Part shown: piece after piece, positions 26,456 to 36,556 of the stretch
Layout of the letters: every line of letters starts with the position of its first letter
Numbering within the stretch: the first letter of the stretch is position 1
From: Chitinophaga filiformis
GTDB lineage: Bacteria > Bacteroidota > Bacteroidia > Chitinophagales > Chitinophagaceae
Length of the DNA stretch: 64,000 nucleotides
NCBI RefSeq assembly: GCF_023100805.1
Contig: NZ_CP095855.1
Span: 7,481,001 to 7,545,000 of the forward strand
Direction: 5' to 3'
Position numbers and translations under genes: made by a program
The notes under the pieces: generated by a model
What the model saw: the letters and a program-made list of their open reading frames with translations, nothing else
What the model was told of the DNA's origin: nothing
The model's database searches: none

Positions 26456-29400
26456 TTAGTTTACTTTAAACAGGGTGATCCCTTTATTATTCACACCTAT
26501 CATGACATATGGCTTATTGCCGATGTTCATGACAGTAGCCGATTTCACATCTCCTTTCACGCAAAGGCCTGAAGCAGGCTGCGGGATATAGGTGAAATTC
26601 CCTTTGCCATCACCTTTTAACAGGCAGCCGTAACCGGCATCAAAACTGCCCAGTTTCAGGCGGTTATCACACTGGTTACCCAGTAGCAGGAGGTCCAGTT
26701 TCCCGTCCCTGTCATAGTCAGCAGGAAGGATCTTTGACACAACTGAGAACTGTGCTTCCACAGGCAGCACTGCTGGTACAAACTTACCGTTGCGGTATAA
26801 AAAGCAACATGTTTTCGTTTCCACAGCGGTTAATTTGCCAGCCTGGCTCAGTTCTTCCGCCGAAAAAATATCCTTCATTGTAGCATTGGAATAATTGCGG
26901 TAAGAAGAGAACTTACGGCGCATGGGATAGATCTGCTCATTGAGCTCATCGCGGCTGACGAAGGGATAGCTTACGCCTTCGACATAAAAGTTAAGGAAGG
27001 GATCAATAGAACCATTTTTGTCAAAGTCGGCAAAGTAAAGCTCTGCCGGCTGTTTTACAGACGTATGTATCTGGGTATTTTGTCCCAGGTTGCCTGCAAT
27101 AATATCTTCATGACCATCGCCATCTACATCCGCCATTGTCAGCCCAAACCAGAAACCTGTTTCCGGCTGGTCAAAGTATTGCAAAGTCAGATCTTTAAAA
27201 CCATCCTGTTTGTTGGCAAAGACCATCACCGGCATAAATTCACCACAGATCACCAGGTCCTTTCTGCCATCCCTGTCAATGTCCGTCCAGCGGGCGTCGG
27301 TCACCATTCCCGCCGAGGCGAAAGGAATGCTTGCAGCGGTGAATTGCCCTTTGCCGTCGTTGATCAGCAGGTAAGATACAGGTGGTGTCGGATACTTGCC
27401 AGGAATGACACGGCCTCCTACAAATACATCCATATCGCCGTCATTGTCAAAATCGCATGGACGTACGCAGGCCTTACTGCTGGCACTCACATTGGGTAAA
27501 GCGCCCTTTGAAAGAGAGAAAACCCCTTTGCCGTTGTTGAGATACAGCTCATCCTGTAAAGCTGCCGTATTGGGCTCAAAAAGGCCATATCCCCCCTTTG
27601 CCACATAAAGGTCGGGAGCACCGTCGCCATTGGCGTCAAAGAAAGCGGCTGCGGCCACCTGCGATGGCATGTCGCTGCCGGAGATCACCTTCGTTCCCAT
27701 TATAAAACCGCCACCCGGTTTCTGGAAGTAGATCCTGGCCGGTTGTTCGTTATCACCTCCTATGAACAGGTCTTCCAGTCCGTCCCTGTTCACATCGGCC
27801 TTTTCAAAGACAGGACCGGTTTTGGAATACATGAACATCATGAGCAGCTGGCGTTTGAAATCATTGACAGGAAGCTCGGTATGCCTGTAGGTAAAAAGAC
27901 TGTCTGCATTACTGAAATAGGTGACTGCGGGCGGCTGCGCTGCATTGGCGGCTTGCGGCCCATCCGGTGCATAAGCAACAGTCAGCAGCTGATTGGCGGC
28001 AACGTCTTTGAGGTGCTGTACTTTATTGTCGGGCCAGATAATACAAACAGAGTCTGCCCGCGTATCATCACCCAGGCCGAATAACAACTGGGTGGATACG
28101 GCGGACAGATAACCCCTGTTTGGATTGACCTCCAGATATTGTTTTACACCTTTGCTATAGACGTATACCTTCGCGCCTATAGCGCCGGTATTTTTATCGT
28201 TTCCTTTTAATTTAACAGCCAGATACGACCGCTTGTTCTGTTCGCGGCTCATATTCTGGTATATGGCGGCTGTTTCATTGATCTTATTCACCACCAGGTC
28301 AAGATCGCCGTCGTTGTCAAGATCTGCATACACAGCGCCACTCGAAATCCCGCCGGCGTCCAGGCCCCATTCATTCCGCATGTTGGTGAATGTAAGGTCC
28401 CTGTTGTTTTTAAAGATGTAATTCTGCAATGATGTTGAGGGCATAGCAGCCACAAGGTCCATCAGCAATACCGGCTCCCGGTCAATGGCCTTTTTTACCT
28501 TATAGTCTCCCCAGTAACGCAGGAAATCTTTATTGGTATAATCCCGCAGGTAGCCGTTGGTAACAAAAATATCTTTATAGCCGTCGTTGTCGAGGTCCGC
28601 AATGAGCGGGCACCAGCTCCAGTCGGTATTGGATACACCGGCCAGCTGACCTATCTCACTGAAAGTACCGTCCCCATTGTTCAGTTGTAGCATGTTGCGC
28701 ATGTACTGCTTGTAGAGATCCTGTGAGATCATCAGCTCAAAGGATTCATAGTTCTCCTGCAATTGCAGCAGCTTCTGACGTTGGTTATCTTCCGGCAGCA
28801 TATCCAGGGTCATGACATCAGGCAGGCCATCGTTGTTAAAGTCTGCGATATCAACCCCCATAGAGAAATGAGAGAGATGCCCAAAACAGTTGGTAGCATC
28901 TTCCGCGAAGGTGCCGTCATGTTTATTTATATAGAGGTAATCGCGTTCGTTGTAATCGTTGGTGACATAAATATCCTGCCAGCCATCTTTGTTGATATCC
29001 GCTATTGCAACCCCCAGGCCGAAGGTCAGCGGATTCTGTATGATTCCGGCCTGTTTTGATATTTCGGTAAAATGGTTCCCGTCGTTCCTGTACAATTTAT
29101 TACCTGCCAGCGAATCCGTTTCATTGCGGAACCTCGTAAACTCCATATTATCTATCTTGATCACGTTGTGGTTCAGCAGGAACATGTCGAGGTCACCGTC
29201 ATTGTCCATATCAAAGAAAACAGCTGTTGTACTATATCCCGGGTCGTCCAGGCCATACTCTTTTGCTTTCTCTGCAAATTTTGCGTTGCCCTGGTTGATG
29301 AATAGCTGGTTCCTGCGCAGTTCATCGCTTTTTTTACCAGAGTAGCATACATAGATATCGAGCAGGCCATCTCCGTTCACATCGGCCATGGTAACGCCGG

Positions 29401-29746
29401 TCTTCCAGCCATCAGGCTTTCCCTCCAACCCTTTCCCGGCTTCTTTTGTAATATCGGCAAACCGCATGTTGCCTTTATTGAGATAAAGTTTGTTAGGGGT
29501 CATATTTGCGGTAAAGAACAGGTCCTGCAGACCATCATTGTTAATATCTCCTACGGCCACACCGCCACCATTATAGAAATATTCATAAGCCAGTACATTC
29601 AGCTTTTCAGTTTCGTTCAATGCATTACTGAATTTAACGCCGGTCGTTTTGGGCGCCAACAGCTGGAATAGTGGTTGCTGGGCTACTGTACGGGAAGCTG
29701 TAATAGTTAACAACAGGAAGATAGCAGGGATACTAATTTTTTTCAT
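26456..29746 (-). CDS. FG-GAP/VCBS repeat protein with ASPIC/UnbV domain
   Basis: 1096 aa from the ATG at 29746, which gives a clean signal peptide ending TVAQQ; the longer frame to 29791 spoils it. It has two blocks of calcium-binding FG-GAP repeats. The first block (about 60-515) contains VGDINNDGLQDLFF, MADVNGDGLLDIYV, FDMDNDGDLDMFL, IADINKDGWQDIYV and similar loops. An ASPIC/UnbV domain follows (about 520-595, KNTGAIGAKVYVYSKG to IIWPDNKVQHL). A second block has at least six more DxDxDGxxD loops. It is predicted to be a secreted propeller of the CRTAC1 type. Binding of glycans or partners is likely; enzyme activity is not evident. It sits between SusD and the haloperoxidase gene, and a terminator-like hairpin lies upstream. 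Confidence 0.9.
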   Translation of the reverse strand: MKKISIPAIFLLLTITASRTVAQQPLFQLLAPKTTGVKFSNALNETEKLNVLAYEYFYNGGGVAVGDINNDGLQDLFFTANMTPNKLYLNKGNMRFADITKEAGKGLEGKPDGWKTGVTMADVNGDGLLDIYVCYSGKKSDELRRNQLFINQGNAKFAEKAKEYGLDDPGYSTTAVFFDMDNDGDLDMFLLNHNVIKIDNMEFTRFRNETDSLAGNKLYRNDGNHFTEISKQAGIIQNPLTFGLGVAIADINKDGWQDIYVTNDYNERDYLYINKHDGTFAEDATNCFGHLSHFSMGVDIADFNNDGLPDVMTLDMLPEDNQRQKLLQLQENYESFELMISQDLYKQYMRNMLQLNNGDGTFSEIGQLAGVSNTDWSWCPLIADLDNDGYKDIFVTNGYLRDYTNKDFLRYWGDYKVKKAIDREPVLLMDLVAAMPSTSLQNYIFKNNRDLTFTNMRNEWGLDAGGISSGAVYADLDNDGDLDLVVNKINETAAIYQNMSREQNKRSYLAVKLKGNDKNTGAIGAKVYVYSKGVKQYLEVNPNRGYLSAVSTQLLFGLGDDTRADSVCIIWPDNKVQHLKDVAANQLLTVAYAPDGPQAANAAQPPAVTYFSNADSLFTYRHTELPVNDFKRQLLMMFMYSKTGPVFEKADVNRDGLEDLFIGGDNEQPARIYFQKPGGGFIMGTKVISGSDMPSQVAAAAFFDANGDGAPDLYVAKGGYGLFEPNTAALQDELYLNNGKGVFSLSKGALPNVSASSKACVRPCDFDNDGDMDVFVGGRVIPGKYPTPPVSYLLINDGKGQFTAASIPFASAGMVTDARWTDIDRDGRKDLVICGEFMPVMVFANKQDGFKDLTLQYFDQPETGFWFGLTMADVDGDGHEDIIAGNLGQNTQIHTSVKQPAELYFADFDKNGSIDPFLNFYVEGVSYPFVSRDELNEQIYPMRRKFSSYRNYSNATMKDIFSAEELSQAGKLTAVETKTCCFLYRNGKFVPAVLPVEAQFSVVSKILPADYDRDGKLDLLLLGNQCDNRLKLGSFDAGYGCLLKGDGKGNFTYIPQPASGLCVKGDVKSATVMNIGNKPYVMIGVNNKGITLFKVN

Positions 29747-29829
29747 CAGGTATTGATTGCATTGGTGTCCTGCCGTGGAATAGCTGATCATCGAATACTT
29801 TTTTACAGAGGAACTTTCCTGGAATAAAA

Positions 29830-29859
29830 GCTAATGCGACCCTCAGGGGTCGCATTAGC
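29830..29859 (-). terminator. Intercistronic terminator-like hairpin after SusD
   Basis: Perfect 13-bp arms (GCTAATGCGACCC / GGGTCGCATTAGC) with a 4-nt loop, followed on the minus strand by TTTTATT. It lies between the SusD stop and the FG-GAP start and could reduce transcription into the last two genes. Confidence 0.65.
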
Positions 29860-29877
29860 ATAAGTTCAATAGTTAAA

Positions 29878-31473
29878 TTATTGCGCATCCCACCATACTC
29901 TGGAAGTGTAGGTATCACCTTTATCAAGGCGACCTACAGCGGCCTGGTAGTTAGTTGGATTAGTAGATGCTTCTGTTGTCTGGTAAGCAATTCTTCTTGG
30001 TATGGTACCACCGGTGAAATTACCTATGTAGTTAACAGGAGTCAGCACAGGATAACCAGATCTTCTCCAATTAATCCATGCTTCAATAAAGTTGAACAGC
30101 AAACCATCAGTCGCCCAGTACTGTTCATTAATCATTTTCAGTGAAGCATTTGCACTGCTTTGATCCAGCGGATGAGCGTCAGCATAGGCGTCGGCAGTAC
30201 CAGCATTGATAGCAGCAGCTGAGCTGAAGGTGGCCAGTGACTGTAAAGCTGCAGATACTCCGTTCCTGTAGTGACCGGCAGCAGTACCTGGAATAGTCCA
30301 GCCACGTACAGCTGCTTCTGCCAGTAACAGTTCTGTTTCAGCATAGGTCAGCACGAAATTCGGAGCACTGCGGCCGAGATACACAGCGGTAGTAGGACGG
30401 GAATATTTACCTAAAGGATAGATATCGCCTGCTGCACCTGTACTTCCCGGATAATCTGACCTCTTGGTAATGTCTGTGGCGCCCCCTGCCAGATCATAGC
30501 CATTAGGCATACCGATCTGCGCGCTGGGTGTTTTATCACCCGGCAAGGAACTATTGGTTCCATTTTTCAGACCAGCAGGCGGTACTTCCGCCGCTACGCC
30601 CAGGCGAGGGTCATTGTTAGCTTTCAGATAGTCGATCAGTGGTTTTGACCATTTTACTTCCCTGTAGTCTTCTGTAACCAACAAAGCACTGCTGGTACCG
30701 TTACCGTTACCGGTAGAGTTATCGGTAGGGCAGACAGCATTGTCACCTATACCCTCAAAAGTACCGCCTGCTGCAGCTTTTTCAGCATACTGGCGAGCCA
30801 GTGTAGGATTAGCCCTCACCAGGCGCATAGCAGAACGTAACATCAGTGAATAACCAAATCTCTTCCATTTCGGAATGTTACCACCATAGAAAAGGTCTGA
30901 GGTGATCTGATCTTTTGATGCGTCCAGCCCATTAATAGCAGTCTCCAGTTCTGACAGCATGGAAGTATAGATTGCTTCCTGCGTATCGTATACCGGCGTG
31001 AACGTATTTGTCTTGCCTTTCAGTGCTTCGGAATAAGGCACGTCGCCATAGCAATCAGTGATATGCTGCATGATCAACACTTTCATAATAGTACCCACAT
31101 TGGCGAGGTTCGTCAATTGTTTCTCATTAGCCAGCTGTATCATTTCGTAAGCAAGGCTGGCAGCCCTGTAATCATCACTCCACAACTGGTTCTGATAACC
31201 TATGATACCGGATGATGCAACATATTTATCACCATTGCTATAGTAATTGTAAGTAGAAGCCAATAATTGCGGCCACATACTTTCGAACAGCAATTGTGCA
31301 TATCCTGTATTAGCATACTGATATTGCGCCCTGGAAAGCAGCAGATTAGCATTATACCTTGAAGCATCCACAGCAACCGGGTCGGTGTTAATTTCATCAA
31401 AATCATGGGTACAACCTGAAGAGAACAGTGTCAGACCCAGTGTTATATATAGCAAACCTTTTTTCATGTCCAT
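29878..31473 (-). CDS. SusD/RagB-like surface lipoprotein (SusD_2 type)
   Basis: 531 aa. The lipoprotein signal ends at LFSSGC (Cys21), followed by THDFDEINTDPVAVD, the entry typical of the SusD_2 subgroup. TPR-like helices include TIMKVLIMQHITDCYGDVPYSEA (landmarks), and the C-terminal part has LLLAEAAVRGW, FNFIEAWINWRRSGYP and the terminus YTSRVWWDAQ. The start ATG overlaps the SusC stop (TAATG), which shows tight translational coupling; an alternative ATG lies two codons on. It would cap the SusC pore. The ligand is unknown; the operon lacks glycosidases. Confidence 0.94.
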   Translation of the reverse strand: MDMKKGLLYITLGLTLFSSGCTHDFDEINTDPVAVDASRYNANLLLSRAQYQYANTGYAQLLFESMWPQLLASTYNYYSNGDKYVASSGIIGYQNQLWSDDYRAASLAYEMIQLANEKQLTNLANVGTIMKVLIMQHITDCYGDVPYSEALKGKTNTFTPVYDTQEAIYTSMLSELETAINGLDASKDQITSDLFYGGNIPKWKRFGYSLMLRSAMRLVRANPTLARQYAEKAAAGGTFEGIGDNAVCPTDNSTGNGNGTSSALLVTEDYREVKWSKPLIDYLKANNDPRLGVAAEVPPAGLKNGTNSSLPGDKTPSAQIGMPNGYDLAGGATDITKRSDYPGSTGAAGDIYPLGKYSRPTTAVYLGRSAPNFVLTYAETELLLAEAAVRGWTIPGTAAGHYRNGVSAALQSLATFSSAAAINAGTADAYADAHPLDQSSANASLKMINEQYWATDGLLFNFIEAWINWRRSGYPVLTPVNYIGNFTGGTIPRRIAYQTTEASTNPTNYQAAVGRLDKGDTYTSRVWWDAQ

Positions 31474-34400
31474 TATTTTTTAAATTTAACATTCACGTTC
31501 ACACCGTAGGTACGGGTACTTGGCAAGCTTGTACCTTCGATACCTGCATAGTTGATGAGTGAAGAAAATCCTGCTTCAGGGTCTACGTTATCAGATTTCC
31601 GCATGAGGGTAAGCAGATTACGTGCTACGAGAGAAACACCGATAGACTCGAATGGAGTTTTGCCCAGCATCTTTCTACCCATTGTATAACCCAATGTTAC
31701 CTGGCGCAGCTTGATGAAGTCAGCATCCAGCACGCTATTCTTGGAGATCTTATTCGCATAGGTCTGATAATAGGTTTGCGCATCTACATTCTTCGTGTTT
31801 TTCAATCCGGTACTTTCAATAATACCATCTACTACTATACCTGATTCCCTGCCTACCAGCGTCATTTTATCCAGACCGCGGTTTACAGCATAGTCTTTCG
31901 TTGCTGACAGGAGTTTTGCTCCGAACTTACCATCAATTAAGAATGACAGGTTGAAGCCTTTGTAAGAGAAGTCATTATTGATACCACCGAAGAATTTAGG
32001 CAGTACACTACCCATTGGCCTCAGCACACCATCGTTCTGTGGCAGACCGGAAGCATCCAGCAGCAGTTCGCCTTTATCATTACGTTTGAAATCGTAAGCC
32101 AGGATCTGTGGACCAGCCATACCTTTTACAAGAGCAGTGTTAGCGTTCAGCGGGCGGTAAGTACCCAGTGTCAGTACAGTACTGCTACTGTTCGCGCCAT
32201 AGATGTCGAGGATCTTATTCTTAACATAGGTACCATTCACAGAAGCATTCCAGGTGAAGCTTGATGTAGACACAATAGTACCATTTACAGCAGCTTCAAA
32301 ACCTATGTTCTGGGTAGAACCGGTGGGGAAATAAGCCCTGTCGTAACCGGTTGCCGGAGAGATCGTACCCTGGATGATCTCGTTCTTTGTTTTACGGTGG
32401 AAATAAGCCAGGTCAACACCTAATCTGTTATTGAAGAATTTCGTTTCCAGACCTACTTCTATTTCTTTCAACGTAAATGGTTTCAGATACAGGTTTGGCA
32501 GTGTTGAAGAGAAGTCGCCTGTGCTCACGCTGCCGATTGTACTACCTACGTTATAATAAGATTTGGTGATATAAGCGTCAACAGGCTCACCACTCGCATT
32601 GGCCCAGGAAGCGCGCAACTTACCATAGTTCAACTTAGGAATATGAACCAGCTCGGAGAATATAAAGCTACCGGACACAGATGGTACAAAGATACTCCTG
32701 TTGCTGGAAGGCAAAGTGGAGTAAACATCGTAACGGCCGGTTGTTCCTATAGTCAGGAAGCCTTTATATGAGAAGTCAGCAGTATAGTAACCTGATTGTG
32801 ATTCTCTTGATTCATAATCGTAATTTCTGCCGAAGTTCGTTACGTTACTATAGGAATACACGTAAGGTATGATAAACTGGTTACCGGATACGCCAACCAT
32901 TTCCCAGTTCCTTTTGCGTAGGTTACCACCCACTGCCAGGTCTACCTGCAGGTCTTCCACGATGTTCTTTTTGAAACCGATCAAACCGTCCACATTCATT
33001 TCAGTGGTTTGTTCATTACGCAGGTCCAGGTCACCACTCACTGTTGTACCATTCGGAAGTGTACTGGTAGAGTAAGCGGTACCCCATGGCGTTACTCTGA
33101 ATTTCCTGTCATTGATGTTGTCATAACCAATACGAGCCTGAGCATATAAGAAGTCGAAAAGGTCATAACGGGCAGTCAGCGCAGAGATCCAGCGCCTCCT
33201 GTCTATGTTGTTGATATACTGGTTCACTACAAACCAGGGGTTTGTTACATAGTTATCGTCTGTCCATACTACTTCACGGCCGTTATTGTTGGGATCATAA
33301 CCCGGCTTCATGAGATCTTCATTGATATTTGTAGCGAGGAAGATACCGTTGTTCGCATTCAGCGGACCATCACTCAACTGCGGACGGTTCTGTGAACGGT
33401 CATCGATATAGTTTACCAGTGCGCTTACTTTCAGCTTGGAAGTTACATTCTGTTCCAGGTTCAGGTTGAAGGTTTTACGTTTCAGTCCACTGTTCCTTAA
33501 GATGGACTTATTGTCCATAGAGGAAGCGGACACACGGAAAACGCCTTTTTCTCCACCACCGGATACTGATAAAGTATTCGTAAAGGTGGGGCCTGTTCTG
33601 TAGAAACGGCTGATATTATCATCTACAGCGGAATAAGCGTATGATTTACCATCAAACTGCGGAGTCATTGATCCATCCAGTTTTGAACCCCAGCTTAAAC
33701 GTGTGCTGTTTAATGCATCAGCAGCATTGGCAGGTTTCACACCATGCTGTCCCTGCCCGTATGTATACTGGTATTCTGTGTAGTCGATCGCTTTATCTGC
33801 CGTCAGGTTGGTGTTATATTCCACCTGCATGGTTCCTTTCTTACCGCTCTTGGTAGTGATGAGGATCACACCGTTGGTAGCACGGGTACCATACAATGCA
33901 GAAGCAGACGCACCTTTCAGTACTGTCATGCTTTCAATATCATCGGGGTTGATGTTGGAGATACCATCACCATTGTCTGAACCACCCCACTCACCGGCAG
34001 CTCCTCTCTGGGAGTTATCCATCGGGATACCGTTGATAACGTACAGCGGACTGCTGGCGCCAAAGCTGGCCATACCTCTTAACAGCACACGTGCGGAAGA
34101 ACCAGGACCACCATTGGTACCGCTTACGCTCAGACCAGCTACACGGCCGCCGAGTGAATACGCAACGTTGGTTTCACGCGCCTGTGTCAGTGCAGCTCCG
34201 TCAACTTTCGTAACAGAGTAACCCAGCTTTTTGGATTCTTTTGATATACCCAGCGCTGTTACCGTTACCTCACCTAACTGGGAAGAAGATTCTTCCATGG
34301 TGAAGTCAACAGATGACTGTCCGGCGGCAACTTTAATGCCTTTGGACGTATAACCTATCAATGAAGTTTCGAGTGTAATTTCTCCTTCGGGCACATTTTT

Positions 34401-34583
34401 CAGGGTAAACGCACCATCAGCGCCAGTGATTGCAAAGATGTTCTTTCCTTGCACCTTGACACTCACGGAACCCAGAGGGGCTCCACTTTTTGAATCTTTA
34501 ACAGTTCCCTGTACCTGCCTTGTTTGAGCAAATGCTACTGTGGAGAGTAGCATCGCAACAACCAGCAAACGTAGATGTCTCAT
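31473..34583 (-). CDS. SusC/RagA-like TonB-linked outer-membrane transporter
   Basis: 1036 aa. A signal peptide (1-20, ending VAFAQ) precedes a carboxypeptidase-regulatory-like domain (about 23-95), the linker GEVTVTALGISKESKKLGYS, and a plug (about 105-225) with IDNIESMTVLKGASASALYG-like sequence. The barrel ends in YGVNVNVKFKK. There is no STN domain and no adjacent sigma/FecR pair, so control is not by the ECF relay used in the beta-glucan modules. It is first in a four-gene operon with SusD, an FG-GAP/ASPIC protein and a haloperoxidase. The long upstream region carries tandem 14-bp repeats that may be regulator sites. Confidence 0.95.
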   Translation of the reverse strand: MRHLRLLVVAMLLSTVAFAQTRQVQGTVKDSKSGAPLGSVSVKVQGKNIFAITGADGAFTLKNVPEGEITLETSLIGYTSKGIKVAAGQSSVDFTMEESSSQLGEVTVTALGISKESKKLGYSVTKVDGAALTQARETNVAYSLGGRVAGLSVSGTNGGPGSSARVLLRGMASFGASSPLYVINGIPMDNSQRGAAGEWGGSDNGDGISNINPDDIESMTVLKGASASALYGTRATNGVILITTKSGKKGTMQVEYNTNLTADKAIDYTEYQYTYGQGQHGVKPANAADALNSTRLSWGSKLDGSMTPQFDGKSYAYSAVDDNISRFYRTGPTFTNTLSVSGGGEKGVFRVSASSMDNKSILRNSGLKRKTFNLNLEQNVTSKLKVSALVNYIDDRSQNRPQLSDGPLNANNGIFLATNINEDLMKPGYDPNNNGREVVWTDDNYVTNPWFVVNQYINNIDRRRWISALTARYDLFDFLYAQARIGYDNINDRKFRVTPWGTAYSTSTLPNGTTVSGDLDLRNEQTTEMNVDGLIGFKKNIVEDLQVDLAVGGNLRKRNWEMVGVSGNQFIIPYVYSYSNVTNFGRNYDYESRESQSGYYTADFSYKGFLTIGTTGRYDVYSTLPSSNRSIFVPSVSGSFIFSELVHIPKLNYGKLRASWANASGEPVDAYITKSYYNVGSTIGSVSTGDFSSTLPNLYLKPFTLKEIEVGLETKFFNNRLGVDLAYFHRKTKNEIIQGTISPATGYDRAYFPTGSTQNIGFEAAVNGTIVSTSSFTWNASVNGTYVKNKILDIYGANSSSTVLTLGTYRPLNANTALVKGMAGPQILAYDFKRNDKGELLLDASGLPQNDGVLRPMGSVLPKFFGGINNDFSYKGFNLSFLIDGKFGAKLLSATKDYAVNRGLDKMTLVGRESGIVVDGIIESTGLKNTKNVDAQTYYQTYANKISKNSVLDADFIKLRQVTLGYTMGRKMLGKTPFESIGVSLVARNLLTLMRKSDNVDPEAGFSSLINYAGIEGTSLPSTRTYGVNVNVKFKK

Positions 34584-34976
34584 TATCGATTTAGTTTTTG
34601 GTTAGAGAATAGACAAGTGCATGACACTTGAAGGCATAGAAGGTCTGGTCGCTGTGCGACAGTGTTTCGTCTCATTGTTCGATACTGTTATATTTGGTTG
34701 TTGTTAGAAAATACTTTCCCCCTTATGCTATTTTCATAGCATTGATTACGATTCCATAAAGTATTAATTTGATTTTAGCTGATACTTTCCCCTACGGTCT
34801 ATTCACTGTGCTGTAACAGGGACTTGTTCCCCGTTACAAACACACATGCGGACATCATCCGGTAAATAGTAAAGACTCAATAACGATTTGAAGTGATAAA
34901 ATAATTGTTCATTGTTCTAGTTTCCACTTTAGCAATCTGATTGACTCTAGTAGTTATAATTTGGCTTCGAAGAAAA

Positions 34977-35018
34977 TTGTTCAATAGTTACTGTTCGATA
35001 GTCACTGTTCAATAGTAT
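34977..35018. repeat. Three tandem 14-bp repeats (TGTTC[A/G]ATAGT core)
   Basis: Units begin at 34977 (TTGTTCAATAGTTA), 34991 (CTGTTCGATAGTCA) and 35005 (CTGTTCAATAGTAT), with exact 14-bp period and a shared core TGTTCRATAGT. A related core TTGTTCGATA occurs near 34677 and a shorter CTGTTCAT near 35060. The period is not a multiple of the helical turn (10.5). Repeated protein-binding sites are the simplest reading. Confidence 0.8.
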
Positions 35019-35413
35019 AATTCCCAAAGTTGTCCTACTCTTACGAGTAATACAATTCACTGTTCATGTTTGTTTCAAAAATTCTATAAATGACAAGTTT
35101 CCCTACATGGAAGGCGGCATTTTGCCAGTTTTCATAACTGATTTGCTAATCACTGTCCTTCTTTTTTTGCACTCTCTCGTTTACGGCTCTTAACATTGAA
35201 TGTACTCAAATTTAACATTTCGTACAATAACAAATGCGTTGTACATAATTATAACCAAATGAGCGCTAAAACAAATACTATTTTAACAACTACTGATCTT
35301 ATGTAAACCGTTTTAGCATATTTATAACACTTGATTTCGGCAATATGTTCATCTGATATTATTTTACCACCAGGCGTGGTGTGATTTTGCCTTTATAATT
35401 AATCACTTATCAA

Positions 35414-35447
35414 TAAAAAAAAGTGACCACCACTGGCAGTCACTTTT
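35414..35447 (-). terminator. Intrinsic terminator after GH43 gene
   Basis: On the minus strand AAAAGTGAC pairs with GTCACTTTT (9-bp arms) around an 11-nt loop and is followed by a T-run. Confidence 0.8.
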
Positions 35448-35468
35448 CAGTATTCGTTTCCGTATGAT

Positions 35469-36440
35469 TTACTTCAGCTTATCTTTTTTCACCCCCTCTT
35501 TGGTGATCTTCACAGGGACGATCAGCCCGTTTTCGTCAAAATGCATTTCGTCAATACACACGACCCTGTTGTTGGCCGCTGTTTCTGTGAGTGGGCGCCT
35601 ATGGTAAACGATATACCAGCGGTCAGTACCTGGTACATTGATTACCGAATGATGCCCTGCACCAGTGGCTACTGAGGTATCCTGCTGAAGGATCTTGTCT
35701 ATACGCTTAAACGGTCCCGCGGGAGAATCGGCAATGGCATACGCCACCGAGTAGTGGGGCCCGCCCCATCCGCCTTCCGACCACATAAAGTAGTATTTGC
35801 CATTACGGATGAACATGAATGGTCCTTCCACATAACCAGAAGGGGTTATTTCTTTAAAGGTATTGCCGTCTTCAAAAGGAGTAAATCCTTTAAAGTCTGC
35901 TTTCAGCTTTGCAATATTACAATGGCCCCATCCACCATATATAATATAGTACTGTCCGTCCTTATCCCGGAAAACGAACTGGTCTATCGGCTGCGCCTTG
36001 TTATGAAACTTGTCGATCAGCGGTTTACCCAGGTAATCTTTATAGGGACCACCTGGCTTATCGGCCACGGCGACGCCTATGCCGCCCTCTTCATTGTCGC
36101 TCTGTATATCATTGGCCGCGAAGAAAAAGTAATATTTGCCATCCTTCTGCACAATTGCCGGCGCCCACATGGCCTTTTTAGCCCATTTTACAGCTGCCGT
36201 ATCCAGAATATGGGGATGTTTGGTCCATTTTACCAGGTCCCGCGAGGAAAAAGCATCAAAAAACACCTGTTTCTCATATTTATCAGAATAAGTAGGGTAC
36301 ACCCAATATTCTTTGCCCCATATTGCCGCTTCAGGGTCTGCATACCACCCCTGCACGATAGGATTACCAGCCCGTTTCTGTGCCGCCGAAGGCAGGGACA
36401 GCGCTGTTCCCAGTAATAAAAATGTTAAGACCTTTCTCAT
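35469..36440 (-). CDS. Secreted GH43-family glycosidase
   Basis: 323 aa with a signal peptide (1-20). It is a five-bladed GH43 propeller with the catalytic triad in place: base Asp35 in WYADPEA, pKa-modulating Asp153 in PIDQFVF, acid Glu205 in YVEGPFMF. MWAPAIVQKDGKYYFFF and the late GAGHHSV motif are also typical. The family acts on alpha-L-arabinofuranosides, beta-xylosides or, in some subfamilies, beta-1,3-galactans; the exact activity is unresolved. It is divergent from the ECF sigma gene of the plus-strand module, so it may belong to that regulon and trim side chains from the imported glycan. Confidence 0.9.
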   Translation of the reverse strand: MRKVLTFLLLGTALSLPSAAQKRAGNPIVQGWYADPEAAIWGKEYWVYPTYSDKYEKQVFFDAFSSRDLVKWTKHPHILDTAAVKWAKKAMWAPAIVQKDGKYYFFFAANDIQSDNEEGGIGVAVADKPGGPYKDYLGKPLIDKFHNKAQPIDQFVFRDKDGQYYIIYGGWGHCNIAKLKADFKGFTPFEDGNTFKEITPSGYVEGPFMFIRNGKYYFMWSEGGWGGPHYSVAYAIADSPAGPFKRIDKILQQDTSVATGAGHHSVINVPGTDRWYIVYHRRPLTETAANNRVVCIDEMHFDENGLIVPVKITKEGVKKDKLK

Positions 36441-36556
36441 AATATAATTTCCAGTTTGGCCACAATATAATAATTGAGTAGTACAGATCTATGGGTGGCA
36501 GGCCCCATTTCATTTTTTGTTCCTACTTTTACGCCAGCATTCAAACGATAGGTAAA

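Larger units (their letters stand above)
34584..35468. other. 885-bp intergenic region upstream of SusC operon
   Basis: No open gene is supported. The stretch is AT-rich. It holds three 14-bp tandem repeats (34977-35018), a further isolated copy of the core TTGTTCGATA at about 34677, a CAAATTTA (minus-strand TAnnTTTG form) at 35207-35214, and the GH43 terminator near 35414-35447. The length is unusual for this window and would accommodate a small RNA or a complex regulatory region, but none is proven. Confidence 0.6.

Noticed and set aside
34977..35018. Possible CRISPR array
   Set aside because: The repeats are only 14 bp, directly abutting, three in number, without spacers or cas genes.
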